This document shows, in pieces, positions 9,551-19,235 of a DNA stretch of 64,000 bases. Positions within the stretch are counted from its first letter, which is position 1; each line of letters starts with the position of its first letter. Source of the DNA: Neiella holothuriorum (lineage in GTDB: Bacteria > Pseudomonadota > Gammaproteobacteria > Enterobacterales > Neiellaceae); NCBI RefSeq assembly GCF_019457915.1, contig NZ_JAHZSS010000002.1, forward strand, positions 124,001 through 188,000. The letters run 5' to 3'. The notes beneath the pieces are model-generated. The model ran no database searches, was not told the DNA's origin, and saw nothing but the letters and a program-made list of their open reading frames with translations. Made by a program: the position numbers and the translations under genes.

Positions 9551-9588
9551 CGGGCGAACTGCATAAGCGAATACGTTTACTAATCTCA

Positions 9589-9614
9589 TTGAGGGAGCCG
9601 CGTGGCTCCCTCAA
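9589..9614. terminator. Bidirectional hairpin between convergent genes
   Basis: TTGAGGGAGCC (9589-9599) and GGCTCCCTCAA (9604-9614) form a perfect 11-bp stem with a GCGT loop, between the aspartoacylase-like gene and satP. T-tracts on both sides are poor. Confidence 0.6.
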
Positions 9615-9647
9615 TTGTTAGTGAGTTCGGCTTGTGTCAGATACCGA

Positions 9648-10256
9648 CTAAGCGGCTTCGGCCATATCGGGTTTAAAATCGACCACTGCATTGGACTTTG
9701 GCTCGCCAACCGGCAACATGACTTTGCCATGCACTTCATTGATAACCGACGCCATGGCTAAGTAAATGGCACTTAAGCCGCAGACAATGCCTTCCCAGCC
9801 GGCAATGTGACCAATCAACTCTGAACCTGTCCAGTTGTGTATAGCCAACAAAAAGAACAGCACGGTAAGGCTGGCAAAAATAAACTGCTTCACGCGGTTA
9901 AATTTCAGCGTGCCAACAAACATCAGCCCGGTAAAGGTGCCCCAAGCCGCCAGAAACCACCCCATGAATGCAGGTGACGTGGCTTCCGCCATGCCCATTT
10001 TAGGCAACACCCAAAGCCCCACTAAAGTAATCCAGAAAAAACCGTAAGAGACGAACGCTGTCACACCGAAGGTATTGTTTTTCTTATATTCGAGAATGCC
10101 AGCGATCACTTGAGCTAGGCCGCCGTAGAACAGGCCCATCGCCATAATGGACGCGTTAAGAGGAAAAAAACCAGCATTATGAATATTGAGAAGCACCGTT
10201 GTCATGCCAAAGGCCATTAAGCCCAGTGGTGCAGGATTTGCGTAATGAGACGTCAT
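9648..10256 (-). CDS. satP: Acetate/succinate transporter, YaaH (GPR1/FUN34) family
   Basis: The product has 202 residues with six hydrophobic segments. The N-terminal signature NPAPLGLMAFGMTT is diagnostic of the AceTr family (E. coli SatP/YaaH, yeast Ady2), which takes up acetate and succinate with protons. The conserved MAMGLFYGGLAQVIAGI segment follows. AAGG precedes the ATG by 7 bases. The C-terminal tail after the last helix is polar and cytoplasmic. No partner gene is nearby. Confidence 0.9.
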   Translation of the reverse strand: MTSHYANPAPLGLMAFGMTTVLLNIHNAGFFPLNASIMAMGLFYGGLAQVIAGILEYKKNNTFGVTAFVSYGFFWITLVGLWVLPKMGMAEATSPAFMGWFLAAWGTFTGLMFVGTLKFNRVKQFIFASLTVLFFLLAIHNWTGSELIGHIAGWEGIVCGLSAIYLAMASVINEVHGKVMLPVGEPKSNAVVDFKPDMAEAA

Positions 10257-10514
10257 TTGAATGCCTTAGAAAAAGTGTGAGCTTGGTCATGTTTCTGGCG
10301 CGCAATGTAACAACGTTCATAAAGGTTTGAGAGCTAAAATAAATGGCCGTGTGCAGCAAGACTTCAGATTTTAGTTATTTTATTTTTTTAAATAAGCCGG
10401 CATTTCGAGCGGGCCTGAGTCACTTGTTGCGTATGGATTTTTTCAAATTAGATTGGCCCAACAGAGCACAAGTGAGCACCTTGGTGAGGATAAATGGAAC
10501 GCTGAAAATAGCGA

Positions 10515-10988
10515 TCAATGGTTGGGCTTATTTTTAGCGCTGACCCACAAGGTGATGACCCCAGCGACCACCACTTGGCCTGAGGTGTCGGCGGCTTCTA
10601 CTGGCACCTGCATGTCGCCTGGTTGCCATAATTCAGGTGAAATATTAACCCGACAAGTGACATCCGTCGCCGCTTTAGCCGTGTAGTTGACCTGCATGCC
10701 TTTTGGGATCCAGCGTAAGTGTTTCGGAATGGATGCTTCAGCCATGAACCCCATCGCCATCTCTAATCCATTGCAGATAGCAATGACATGCACAGTGCCA
10801 ATATGATTGGTCACAGACTTACGTTTTTTGATCAGGCATTCGCAGTGATTCGCTGATAAATGCGTGATGAGCGGATGAATGGTTTTGAAGTACGGCGCGC
10901 GCCTTGCGGCATAGCGACTAAACAGCCATTGACCCAATGGTAATCTGTTAAATTTTTGATAAATCTTAAGCACGTAATTGTCTGACAT
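10515..10988 (-). CDS. DUF4442 hot-dog-fold protein (putative thioesterase)
   Basis: The product has 157 residues. The central sequence GTVHVIAICNGLEMAMGFMAE and the preceding KRKSVTNHIG match the DUF4442 pattern, a hot-dog fold related to acyl-CoA thioesterases and the C-terminal half of YiiD. No experimentally tested function is known to me for this group. GGAGG sits 6 bases before the ATG. It lies 114 bases from the RDD gene in the same direction, so co-transcription is possible. Confidence 0.8.
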   Translation of the reverse strand: MSDNYVLKIYQKFNRLPLGQWLFSRYAARRAPYFKTIHPLITHLSANHCECLIKKRKSVTNHIGTVHVIAICNGLEMAMGFMAEASIPKHLRWIPKGMQVNYTAKAATDVTCRVNISPELWQPGDMQVPVEAADTSGQVVVAGVITLWVSAKNKPNH

Positions 10989-11102
10989 TCAACACCTCCG
11001 ACCAGTTGTTATTTAACTTAATCGGAGCTGGAATCGATTAGCAAGCAGTGTTTTCCGCTTCGTGTTGATTCTGTGCTGTGGGTTAGGGTTTGGATTTGTG
11101 CG

Positions 11103-12164
11103 TTAGTGTTGCTCATCGTTAGGGGTTGTTTGCGGCATGGTGATTGGCTTACGTGAGCGATAGACCACGGCTGTTGTAGAAATCTTATCTTGAATGGCTT
11201 GGCGGTTTGGATCCCAATAAATTTGTAAGAAGCCCAGCAGTCCGGTCGCCAGCCCAGCGATATAGCCACCGTAGCGCCCAAAGCAACCCCACATCGTTAA
11301 CTTTTGGCCGTCGAGGCGCAATACTCTAATTCGCATCAATCGTTTGCCAATGGTTTGCCCGTTAAACCAACTGGTGAGAATTGAGAAGTAAAGGATCGCC
11401 CAGCTAAAGCCTAAGCCTAAATCTTTGAGTGTGCCGCGTAGTAGCGCCATGGGTGATATTGCTTCCGCGCAGTTGCTGGCGTCGTCAATTTCTATTGCGC
11501 TCATCTCGTCGTCGTTATCGTCATCGAGGGCGACAAGCTGTGGATCGGCATCGACGGATTGCGGGTCTAGCTCTGCAGCAAGTTGTTGTGCTTGGTTTGT
11601 TTCTACGGCAGCTGTTTGCTCGGGCTCAGGGCCCAAAATAGCAGGGATCTCAGACGCCGGAAGTACCGACTCATTCAATGACTCTTTGAGCATGTGGTAT
11701 TGCACGATGGGCGAGAGTTCTGATTGTGCCAGCGACTGTTGTAGTTTGACTGCCTGCGTTTGGGCGCAAGCCGTGTCTGTGCATTGCTCCAGCGCAATCA
11801 ACTCTGGCAGGTGGCCGACAACTGTTGCTATATCGGTCATTTGTTGGTTGCTGGGGGCAATTTCTGACTCATCGAATAGTATCGCGAGCACCACAATCAC
11901 AATAAGTGTCGCGACCAGCGCGAAACGCTTTTTGAAGCCGTGTAAGGATTGTTTGATAAGCCAAAGGGTGGCGAAAATCGGCAGTGCCCATTCGGCATCT
12001 AAAAAGGTGGCGGCGGCGCCAATGAAACACAGGTCAATCAACATGGCCATGCCGCGGCGCCAAGGTCGGGCGAGTGGCAGGTTCAGTAATTGCGGGGCGA
12101 TGCGAAACGCATAAGGGGTGATTTTAGATCGTGTTTCGCTTCCGTCTGCGGTACTTAATGCCAT
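11103..12164 (-). CDS. RDD-family membrane protein with a large acidic insertion
   Basis: The product has 353 residues. An RDD-type first helix (RRGMAMLIDLCFIGAAATFL, about 37-56) and a second and third segment lie near the N-terminus. The conserved second half (NGQTIGKRLMRIRVLRLDGQ, then GGYIAGLATGLLGFL) lies at about 260-315. Between them is a polar, Asp/Glu-rich stretch of roughly 130 residues that ordinary RDD proteins (about 150 residues) lack. The ending WDPNRQAIQDKISTTAVVYR is typical of the family. RDD proteins are poorly understood; some act in ion exchange. The insert is probably exposed on one side of the membrane. Confidence 0.82.
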   Translation of the reverse strand: MALSTADGSETRSKITPYAFRIAPQLLNLPLARPWRRGMAMLIDLCFIGAAATFLDAEWALPIFATLWLIKQSLHGFKKRFALVATLIVIVVLAILFDESEIAPSNQQMTDIATVVGHLPELIALEQCTDTACAQTQAVKLQQSLAQSELSPIVQYHMLKESLNESVLPASEIPAILGPEPEQTAAVETNQAQQLAAELDPQSVDADPQLVALDDDNDDEMSAIEIDDASNCAEAISPMALLRGTLKDLGLGFSWAILYFSILTSWFNGQTIGKRLMRIRVLRLDGQKLTMWGCFGRYGGYIAGLATGLLGFLQIYWDPNRQAIQDKISTTAVVYRSRKPITMPQTTPNDEQH

Positions 12165-12327
12165 CCTTGGTCAACTCCAGTTGCATCCACCAACTGGCCA
12201 TCATGGCGAGCTTGTTGCCGATGCGACTTGATCGATACTAACTTTTTGGCAATAAACGGCCTGTCTCACCAACAGGTTAAGATGCAACGTGAGGTTAGCG
12301 AGGTTTGCCGTTTTGCTGCGAAATGGA

Positions 12328-13407
12328 TTACACCGGTGGTGGATTATCGCGCTCAGAGTCGGCATTGGCAGTAATGGTGGCTAACGCCAAACAAGTATCC
12401 AGCATGCGGTTGGCATAGCCCCACTCGTTATCGCACCAGAGTAATAGTTTCACCAAGTGGCCATCAGAAACGCGGGTTTGGCTACCATCAACAATCACTG
12501 AATGCTCATCGTGATTAAAGTCTGCCGACACAACTGGATCTTCGGTGAAGTCCATGATGCCGATAAAGCGCTCTTCAGAAGCTTGCTGCAGGATGGCATT
12601 CACACTGGCCACATCAACGCGCGTTGAAAGCGTTAGAGAAATATCCATGGCGGTCACATTGGTGGTGGGCACCCGCACGGCAATGGCCTCAAACTTGTTT
12701 TCGAGGTGCGGTAAGATCCGCTCAATCCCGCGGGCTAGTTTGGTGTCTACCGGAATAATTGATTGGCTGGCGGCGCGTGTTCGCCGTAAATCATGGTGGT
12801 AGGCGTCAATGACGACTTGATCATGCATCATCGAATGAATGGTGGTAATAGCGCCGCGCTCAATGCCAAACACTTCATCAATAACGCTGAGAACGGGTAC
12901 GCAGCAGTTTGTAGTGCACGAGGCATTCGACACGATTTGGTGCTCAGGTTTGAGTTCGTGTTGATTGACGCCAAACACAATCGTGGCATCCACATCGGCA
13001 TCGGCCGGATGGCTGAAAATAACTTTCTGGGCGCCAGCTTCAATGTGCTTTTGAGCATCTTCGCGGCTACTCATTACGCCGGTGCATTCCAATACAATAT
13101 CGACTTGCAGTTCTTCCCAAGGTAATTGGGTTGGGTCGGCTTCATGGGTCAATGCAATGGCATCTTCCTCTACCCAAAGTACGCCTTCGCCAATGCTCAC
13201 CGGCAAGTAAAAGCGGCCATGGGTGGTGTCATATTGAGTGAGGTGACGAATGGCTTCCGGCGTTGCCAGCTCATTGATGGCAACCAGTTGCATGTAATCG
13301 CGTAGCCCCGACTCATATAGGGCGCGAAAAGCGCTACGACCGATCCGGCCAAACCCATTAATGGCGATACGAAGAGGTTTTTCTAAGCTGGGAAACTGAA
13401 TCGACAT
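12328..13407 (-). CDS. epd: D-erythrose-4-phosphate dehydrogenase
   Basis: The product has 359 residues. The Rossmann motif INGFGRIGR is near the N-terminus, and the active-site [10 protein letters not shown] carries the nucleophilic Cys. The stretch [29 protein letters not shown] matches Epd better than glycolytic GapA, whose equivalent reads differently around the phosphate site. Epd oxidises erythrose-4-phosphate to 4-phosphoerythronate for pyridoxal-5'-phosphate synthesis. The ATG at 13407 ([10 protein letters not shown]) is preferred; the frame extends to 13485 but would add an improbable hydrophobic leader. Unlike in E. coli, pgk and fba do not follow. Confidence 0.82.
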   Translation of the reverse strand: MSIQFPSLEKPLRIAINGFGRIGRSAFRALYESGLRDYMQLVAINELATPEAIRHLTQYDTTHGRFYLPVSIGEGVLWVEEDAIALTHEADPTQLPWEELQVDIVLECTGVMSSREDAQKHIEAGAQKVIFSHPADADVDATIVFGVNQHELKPEHQIVSNASCTTNCCVPVLSVIDEVFGIERGAITTIHSMMHDQVVIDAYHHDLRRTRAASQSIIPVDTKLARGIERILPHLENKFEAIAVRVPTTNVTAMDISLTLSTRVDVASVNAILQQASEERFIGIMDFTEDPVVSADFNHDEHSVIVDGSQTRVSDGHLVKLLLWCDNEWGYANRMLDTCLALATITANADSERDNPPPV

Positions 13408-13557
13408 GCACGCGCACTCTATAGCGATGAACAACAAAAAGCAGAAGGTCACTGTAACATGGCTAGCTGGCGCAGCAAGCGGCAAATAAAATTGACTAGA
13501 ACGTGAATGTGAGAAATTTTATTATCTAGCTGTTTTTATTGTATTTGTTGTTTTTAT

Positions 13558-13600
13558 AAAAAGTGACCAAAAAATATTTATGATTAAATAGTCACTTTTT
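13558..13600. repeat. Inverted repeat upstream of pntA
   Basis: AAAAAGTGAC (13558-13567) and GTCACTTTTT (13591-13600) are perfect inverted copies separated by 23 AT-rich bases. It could be an operator or, given the T-run, a loose terminator of either strand. Confidence 0.6.
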
Positions 13601-13630
13601 TTGCATATATTTTCTGTTTGTCGGTATGAT
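13601..13630 (+). promoter_or_regulatory. Candidate sigma-70 promoter for pntAB
   Basis: TTGCAT (13601-13606) and TATGAT (13625-13630) are spaced 18 bases apart, directly after the inverted repeat. Predicted by eye. Confidence 0.4.
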
Positions 13631-14015
13631 GCTGCCTTGCTTTGATGGGGCGACAGTGACGTACCTATTTCGCCTGCTTAAACTTTGTTCAATCACACCT
13701 GGTTTGAGCAGCAACAAGGTCCCACGCGTAGTAAACTTCGCAAACTGTAAAAAGGCATTACAACGAACTCGTTACTGTGAGTTTTGAACAAAAACTCGCC
13801 AGTCAAAGCAACTATAATGGAGAGCTGATCAGCAACGCCTTTATTGCTGAACAGGTCTAACAAGAAGACGAATGCAGTAAAAAGCCACTAGGGGTTGTTC
13901 TTGGTCAATCTTTTACTTGTGTAAATGGCTGATAAAGAACGCCTGTTTTTCGCACCTCGCCCTCGTTCCTTGCACAGAGGAACGACAGAGTATAAGCATA
14001 ATTAGGAACCATCTC

Positions 14016-15560
14016 ATGCAAATCGGGATTCCAAAGGAAATCGCTCTTAATGAGAAGCGCGTTGCCGCCACGCCCACAAGCATAGGTCAGCTGCTCAAGC
14101 TGGGCTTTGATGTGGTCGTTGAAGCAGATGCGGGACTCGCCTCAAGTCATAGCAATGAGGCGTATGAACAAGCGGGCGCTAAAGTCGTTGACCGCGCTGC
14201 AGCTTGGCAAAGTGACATCGTACTAAAAGTGAACGGTCCTATCGCGACCGACGATGGTCATGAAGCCGACCAACTAAAAGAAGGCGCATTGCTGATCAGC
14301 TTTATTTGGCCAGCACAGAATGAAGCGTTGCTGAAACTGCTTGCCGACAAGAAAATTAATACCATGGCCATGGACATGGTGCCGCGGATCTCTCGTGCCC
14401 AATCGCTGGATGCACTGAGTTCAATGGCTAACATCGCCGGTTACCGCGCGGTGGTTGAATCGGCCCATCATTTTGGTCGTTTCTTTACGGGGCAAATTAC
14501 TGCTGCCGGTAAAGTTCCACCAGCCAAAGTTTTGGTAATTGGTGCTGGTGTTGCTGGTTTAGCTGCGATTGGTGCAGCGGGCAGCTTGGGCGCTGAAGTT
14601 CGAGCATTCGACACTCGCCCAGAAGTAAAAGAACAAATTAATTCAATGGGTGCTGAATTCCTTGAATTGGAGTTTGAAGAAGAAGCTGGCTCCGGCGATG
14701 GCTATGCCAAAGTCATGTCAGAGGAATTCATCGCTGCAGAAATGGCATTGTTCCGTGAGCAAGCCAAAGACGTCGACATCATCATCACTACGGCGCTGAT
14801 CCCAGGCAAGCCTGCACCTAAGTTGATCTTAGAAGACATGGTTCAGCTGATGAAGCCGGGCAGCGTGATTGTTGACTTGGCGGCTGCTACTGGTGGTAAC
14901 TGTGAGTTAACCGAGCCTGAGCAAGTCGTGGTGAAAGAAGATGTGACCATTATTGGTTACACGGATTTGCCATCGCGCTTACCTGGTCAGTCGAGCCAGC
15001 TTTACGGCACCAACTTGGTCAACTTGCTCAAGCTGCTGTGTAAAGAGAAAGACGGCAACATCAACATCGATTTCGAAGATGTGGTGATCCGTGGTGTTAC
15101 TTCGGTGAAAGATGGCGAAGTCACCTTCCCACCACCACCAATTCAAGTGAGTGCAGCACCTAAAGCTGAGCCAGCACCAGAGCCTGTTGCAAAAGAACCA
15201 GAAGCACCGAAAAAGCCGTGGCTCAAGCCTGCGCTGGCTGCTGCTGGCATTGCTGCTTTTGGTTGGGTTGGCAGCGTTGCGCCGCCTGAGTTCTTGGCGC
15301 ACTTCACTGTATTTGTATTGGCCTGTGTGGTTGGTTACTACGTCGTTTGGAACGTGACCCACGCCTTGCACACGCCGCTTATGAGTGTGACCAATGCGAT
15401 TTCCGGCATCATCATTGTCGGTGCTTTGGTACAGGTCGGCATCGACAGTCCACTCATCATGATACTGGCATTTATTGCCGTGTTAATTGCCGCAATTAAC
15501 ATCTTCGGGGGCTTTACCGTCACCCACCGGATGTTGAAAATGTTCAGTAAAGGGGAGTAA
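14016..15560 (+). CDS. pntA: NAD(P) transhydrogenase subunit alpha
   Basis: The product has 514 residues, matching E. coli PntA. The N-terminus MQIGIPKEI and the NAD-binding segment [30 protein letters not shown] (about 170-200) form domain I. A Pro/Ala/Glu-rich linker (about 380-410) leads to four membrane helices at the C-terminus. With PntB it uses the proton gradient to move hydride from NADH to NADP+, supplying NADPH. The ATG at 14016 is chosen over the longer frame from 13917 because AGGA lies 8 bases upstream and family length fits. pntB begins 5 bases after its stop. Confidence 0.97.
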   Translation: MQIGIPKEIALNEKRVAATPTSIGQLLKLGFDVVVEADAGLASSHSNEAYEQAGAKVVDRAAAWQSDIVLKVNGPIATDDGHEADQLKEGALLISFIWPAQNEALLKLLADKKINTMAMDMVPRISRAQSLDALSSMANIAGYRAVVESAHHFGRFFTGQITAAGKVPPAKVLVIGAGVAGLAAIGAAGSLGAEVRAFDTRPEVKEQINSMGAEFLELEFEEEAGSGDGYAKVMSEEFIAAEMALFREQAKDVDIIITTALIPGKPAPKLILEDMVQLMKPGSVIVDLAAATGGNCELTEPEQVVVKEDVTIIGYTDLPSRLPGQSSQLYGTNLVNLLKLLCKEKDGNINIDFEDVVIRGVTSVKDGEVTFPPPPIQVSAAPKAEPAPEPVAKEPEAPKKPWLKPALAAAGIAAFGWVGSVAPPEFLAHFTVFVLACVVGYYVVWNVTHALHTPLMSVTNAISGIIIVGALVQVGIDSPLIMILAFIAVLIAAINIFGGFTVTHRMLKMFSKGE

Positions 15561-15565
15561 GCAGC

Positions 15566-17017
15566 ATGTCTCAAGGATTAGTAACTGCGGCATACATTGT
15601 TTCTGCCCTGATGTTCATTTTGTCATTAGCTGGTCTGTCAAAGCAGGAATCTGCCAAAGCAGGTAACTGGTACGGCGTTGCCGGTATGACCATTGCGCTC
15701 ATCGCCACCATTCTCGACCCGAAAGTCAGCGGTGTTGGCTACATTATTGTGGCAATGGTAATTGGCGCCATCATTGGTATTCGCTTGGCATTAAAAGTCG
15801 AAATGACGCAAATGCCTGAGTTAGTAGCTATTTTGCACAGCTTTGTGGGTTTAGCTGCGGTGTTGGTTGGCTTTAACAGCTACTTCGAACATCACGAAGC
15901 GGCAGCCGCTGCCAAAGAAGCACTTGCTAGTGTTAATGAGTTGGCAATGGCCTTGGGCGGTAAAGTAGAGCCTGTGAACAGTGCCATGCAAAACATCCAT
16001 TTGACGGAAGTCTTCTTAGGTGTGTTCATTGGTGCCATTACCTTCACCGGCTCTATTGTGGCCTTTGGTAAATTGCGTGGCGTTATGTCCTCTACGCCGC
16101 TGAATATTCCATTCAAGCACAAACTGAACTTACTGGCTGTTGTGGCCTCAACCGTGCTGATGATCCACTTCGTACAGCAAGGCGGCGAGACTTGGCCATT
16201 GATCGTCATGACGCTGATTGCCTTTGCTTTCGGTTGGCACTTGGTGGCATCGATCGGTGGTGCCGATATGCCGGTTGTTGTGTCGATGTTGAACTCTTAC
16301 TCTGGTTGGGCAGCTGCGGCCGCAGGCTTCATGCTCAGTAACGATCTGTTGATTGTGACCGGTGCGTTGGTTGGTTCATCCGGTGCGATTCTGTCTTACA
16401 TCATGTGTAAGGCCATGAACCGTTCGTTCATTAGCGTAATTGCGGGTGGTTTTGGTACCGATGGCTCTAGTGCTGGTAGCAGCGAAGAGCAAGGTGAACA
16501 CAAAGAAACTACAGCTGAAGACGTGGCTGAAACATTGAAAAATGCCAGCTCCGTGATCATCACTCCTGGCTACGGTATGGCGGTTGCGCAAGCTCAATAC
16601 CCAGTTGCTGAAATTACTCAGAAACTGCGTAATGCTGGCGTTGAAGTTCGCTTCGGTATTCACCCAGTTGCGGGTCGTTTGCCAGGCCACATGAACGTGC
16701 TGTTAGCCGAAGCGAAAGTGCCGTATGACATTGTGTTGGAAATGGATGAAATCAATGATGATTTCCCAGAAACTGATGTGGTACTTGTGATTGGCGCGAA
16801 TGATACGGTCAACCCTGCTGCGCTAGATGATCCAAATAGCCCAATTGCTGGCATGCCGGTATTGGAAGTTTGGAATGCCAAAGAAGTGATTGTGTTCAAG
16901 CGTTCAATGAATACAGGTTACGCGGGTGTCCAAAATCCATTGTTCTTTAAAGAGAACTCATGGATGTTGTTTGGCGATGCCAAAGCATCGGTTGATAACA
17001 TCAACAAGGCGCTGTAA
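15566..17017 (+). CDS. pntB: NAD(P) transhydrogenase subunit beta
   Basis: The product has 483 residues, slightly longer than the E. coli protein. About nine membrane helices occupy residues 1-260. The NADP-binding domain III then begins with [21 protein letters not shown] and includes [20 protein letters not shown] and [14 protein letters not shown], all canonical. A polar linker of roughly 35 residues ([16 protein letters not shown]) separates membrane and soluble parts and accounts for the extra length. It forms the proton channel and NADP(H) site of the transhydrogenase. It is co-transcribed with pntA and followed by a strong terminator. Confidence 0.97.
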   Translation: MSQGLVTAAYIVSALMFILSLAGLSKQESAKAGNWYGVAGMTIALIATILDPKVSGVGYIIVAMVIGAIIGIRLALKVEMTQMPELVAILHSFVGLAAVLVGFNSYFEHHEAAAAAKEALASVNELAMALGGKVEPVNSAMQNIHLTEVFLGVFIGAITFTGSIVAFGKLRGVMSSTPLNIPFKHKLNLLAVVASTVLMIHFVQQGGETWPLIVMTLIAFAFGWHLVASIGGADMPVVVSMLNSYSGWAAAAAGFMLSNDLLIVTGALVGSSGAILSYIMCKAMNRSFISVIAGGFGTDGSSAGSSEEQGEHKETTAEDVAETLKNASSVIITPGYGMAVAQAQYPVAEITQKLRNAGVEVRFGIHPVAGRLPGHMNVLLAEAKVPYDIVLEMDEINDDFPETDVVLVIGANDTVNPAALDDPNSPIAGMPVLEVWNAKEVIVFKRSMNTGYAGVQNPLFFKENSWMLFGDAKASVDNINKAL

Positions 17018-17040
17018 CTCGCACTTTGTGATAAAGCAAA

Positions 17041-17066
17041 AAGCCGCTCATCGAGCGGCTTTTTTA
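17041..17066 (+). terminator. Terminator of pntAB
   Basis: AAGCCGCTC (17041-17049) pairs with GAGCGGCTT (17053-17061) across a 3-base loop, followed by a run of T. Confidence 0.9.
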
Positions 17067-17093
17067 TTGGCTAAATGCTAGGGCTTGAAGTGC

Positions 17094-19049
17094 TTACGCG
17101 ATGCTTCCCTTGGCTAATACAACTTTGCTGGGCGCCAACGCTTGTGCTTGTTGCAAGGCCTGCTCAGCACGCTCTAACGTATCGGTAACGGCTTGGTCGG
17201 TGGGTGATCGCTCAGCAACACCAATGCTGACGGTGTAAGTTGCTTTGACATGATTTAATTCGATGGACGTTGATTGCAATTGACTGCACAGCCGCTGCGC
17301 GGTTACTTGTGCCGACTCGGCTTTGGTATGCAGTAACAGCGCTGAAAATTGGTCATCTCCCCAGCGGCATAAGTAGTCGGTTGAGCGCAGTGTTTTTTGA
17401 ATTCTATCGGCCAATGCCGCAAGCGCCCGATCACCAAAAGTTATGCCCATCTTGTCGTTAAATATTTTGAAATCGTCGATATCGATCATCAAAATTGAAA
17501 AGCCGGTTTTGTAACGCTGGCTTCGTTCAAACTCGGCCGTGGCCCACGGCAAAAAACCTAACTGAGTTTTGCAACCCGTCAGCTTGTCGACGACCGCCAA
17601 CTGCGTGGCTTCTTGCTCCAACTGTTTGGAATCGGTGATATCCCAGCTGACGCCAACCATGTAGCTTTCAGTTTGGGTGGTGGCTGGTTCAACGATACAG
17701 GCGCTTTTGATCACCCTAACCTGCTCATTGGGCAACACGATGCGGTATTCCAGCTCCATATTGCTTTGTTGTTCATTCGCCGCCAGCAGGGCATGTTCAA
17801 TTTGCGCCCGATCATCGGGATGAATGCGATCGAACCAGACTTGATACAGTGATTGGCTGACATCTTCTTTGAGCGCGAACAATTGATGCATACGGCCATC
17901 CCAAACTAATGAGTGACTGCTGCTGTACCACTCCCAAATACCAAATTTTCCTGCCTGAGTAGCCAAACTCAAGCGGTGCGAATAATCCGCTAATTTGATT
18001 TGGGTTTGGGTTAATGAGTGGGTCAGGCGATGTTGTCGAATCAACATGGCGGCCATGCCAAACAAGATCAACGCGATCGTGAGGACGGTATAGGTATATT
18101 GCTCAATGATTTGGCTTGGGCGTATCTCATCGTAATTATCGTAAGGGGGCAACCGCAAAGTTTGTAGTAGCTCCCGTACCACACGATATTGAGACGGTAC
18201 CGTCCAGCCGGCAATGTCGGCGGCTTGAGTTGGGCCACTGGTTGGCATCAGCAACAAGGCGGCAGCAACTTGTTCTGCCAGTGCACTTGATGTGTAAGAC
18301 ACTTTGGAAAAGGGCCACTCGGGATAAAGGGCGGTACTCAGTAAAAACGGAAATTGGTTTAATTGCTCTTGTGGTGGCGGTAGCACGCTGATGTTCGCCA
18401 GTGAGATTTTGCCTTCTGCTGCCATTTTCTCAAGCAGATCGGTACGGACTATACCAATGCTAGCGCGGCCATTAAGAACGGCTTGAACCACATTGTCATG
18501 GGTGCCTTCAAAGCTGACTGAAGCCAAATCGGTATGCGGGTCGATACCGGCATCTAGCATTTCTTTCATTGCCATGTGCCAGCCGCCGAGGGAGGCTTTA
18601 TCCACCGCCGCGACGTGTTGGTTGCGGAGCTGACTAATGTTGGTGAGCTGTAATTTGTCAGCATGGCTAAAAATAACGCTGCCGAACGTCGAAAAGACTT
18701 TACCTGCTTTTTTGTTTTTTAAGGTGGCAATCCGGCTAATGCCATAGTCGTGCTCGAGCTGCACGTACATTGAAGCGTTGACCAGAATAAACTGCACGTT
18801 GCCAGCTTCCACGGCATTAGGGACTTGATCAAACGTGAGGGGGAGAATTTCAAACACATAACCGGGGATCTGACCGGTTAAGTAGTCGGCGGTTGGTTGC
18901 CAACGTTCTAGTGTAATTTCATGGCCGCGCTTGGCAATCACCCCAATGCGTACCAACTCTTCTGCAATGACGGGTTGAGCCAAAAACATGACGAGCATGC
19001 ACATTGCTATGCCAATTCGTTGTGTCCAACGTGAGCTCACTGCTGCCAT
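17094..19049 (-). CDS. PhnD-like sensor with PAS and degenerate GGDEF domain
   Basis: The product has 651 residues. A signal peptide (to about 29) precedes a periplasmic PhnD/phosphonate-binding-like domain (about 32-280: VRIGVIAKRG, FVLVNASMYV-type core, GTHDNVVQAVLNGRASIGIVR). A membrane helix follows at about 320-337, then a PAS domain (about 360-475) and a GGDEF domain (about 485-645). The active-site loop reads GDDQF (564-568) instead of GG[DE]EF, so synthesis of c-di-GMP is doubtful. The inhibitory-site motif RxxD (R555-D558) is kept exactly five residues before it. It may be a c-di-GMP-binding sensor of a phosphorus or oxyanion ligand. No partner gene is adjacent. Confidence 0.85.
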   Translation of the reverse strand: MAAVSSRWTQRIGIAMCMLVMFLAQPVIAEELVRIGVIAKRGHEITLERWQPTADYLTGQIPGYVFEILPLTFDQVPNAVEAGNVQFILVNASMYVQLEHDYGISRIATLKNKKAGKVFSTFGSVIFSHADKLQLTNISQLRNQHVAAVDKASLGGWHMAMKEMLDAGIDPHTDLASVSFEGTHDNVVQAVLNGRASIGIVRTDLLEKMAAEGKISLANISVLPPPQEQLNQFPFLLSTALYPEWPFSKVSYTSSALAEQVAAALLLMPTSGPTQAADIAGWTVPSQYRVVRELLQTLRLPPYDNYDEIRPSQIIEQYTYTVLTIALILFGMAAMLIRQHRLTHSLTQTQIKLADYSHRLSLATQAGKFGIWEWYSSSHSLVWDGRMHQLFALKEDVSQSLYQVWFDRIHPDDRAQIEHALLAANEQQSNMELEYRIVLPNEQVRVIKSACIVEPATTQTESYMVGVSWDITDSKQLEQEATQLAVVDKLTGCKTQLGFLPWATAEFERSQRYKTGFSILMIDIDDFKIFNDKMGITFGDRALAALADRIQKTLRSTDYLCRWGDDQFSALLLHTKAESAQVTAQRLCSQLQSTSIELNHVKATYTVSIGVAERSPTDQAVTDTLERAEQALQQAQALAPSKVVLAKGSIA

Positions 19050-19235
19050 GGTTCTGCTTTTATTTGTTTTTCCGTACTTAAGCCTAACGGGTTCAGTCGA
19101 GATGGCAAATCTTGTATGGAAAAAGCCGTGGTACCACTCCTTTTAAGCAATGTGCTGATTTAATTGACCAAACAGGTGATATTCATGTGGCTGCATCGTA
19201 AGCTGGTGGCCGGATCAAGTAAGGGAGTTGAAACG

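Larger units (their letters stand above)
13408..14015. other. 608-base gap between epd and pntA: long structured leader
   Basis: The gap is AT-rich up to about 13620. It holds an inverted repeat (13558-13600), a good sigma-70-like promoter (13601-13630), a 27-codon open frame (13777-13860) and the Shine-Dalgarno of pntA (AGGA near 14004). The promoter would give pntA an untranslated leader of nearly 380 bases. No known riboswitch was recognised. Confidence 0.6.

Noticed and set aside
10257-10514. Possible small gene between satP and the DUF4442 gene
   Set aside because: Frames here lack a Shine-Dalgarno and are not conserved-looking.
11425-12114. 229-codon frame opposite the RDD gene, rich in Ser and Ala
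   Set aside because: It lies wholly antisense to a well-supported gene, has low-complexity composition and no family motif.
13408-13485. N-terminal extension of epd
   Set aside because: It adds a hydrophobic Cys-rich stretch not found in Epd; the ATG at 13407 is enough.
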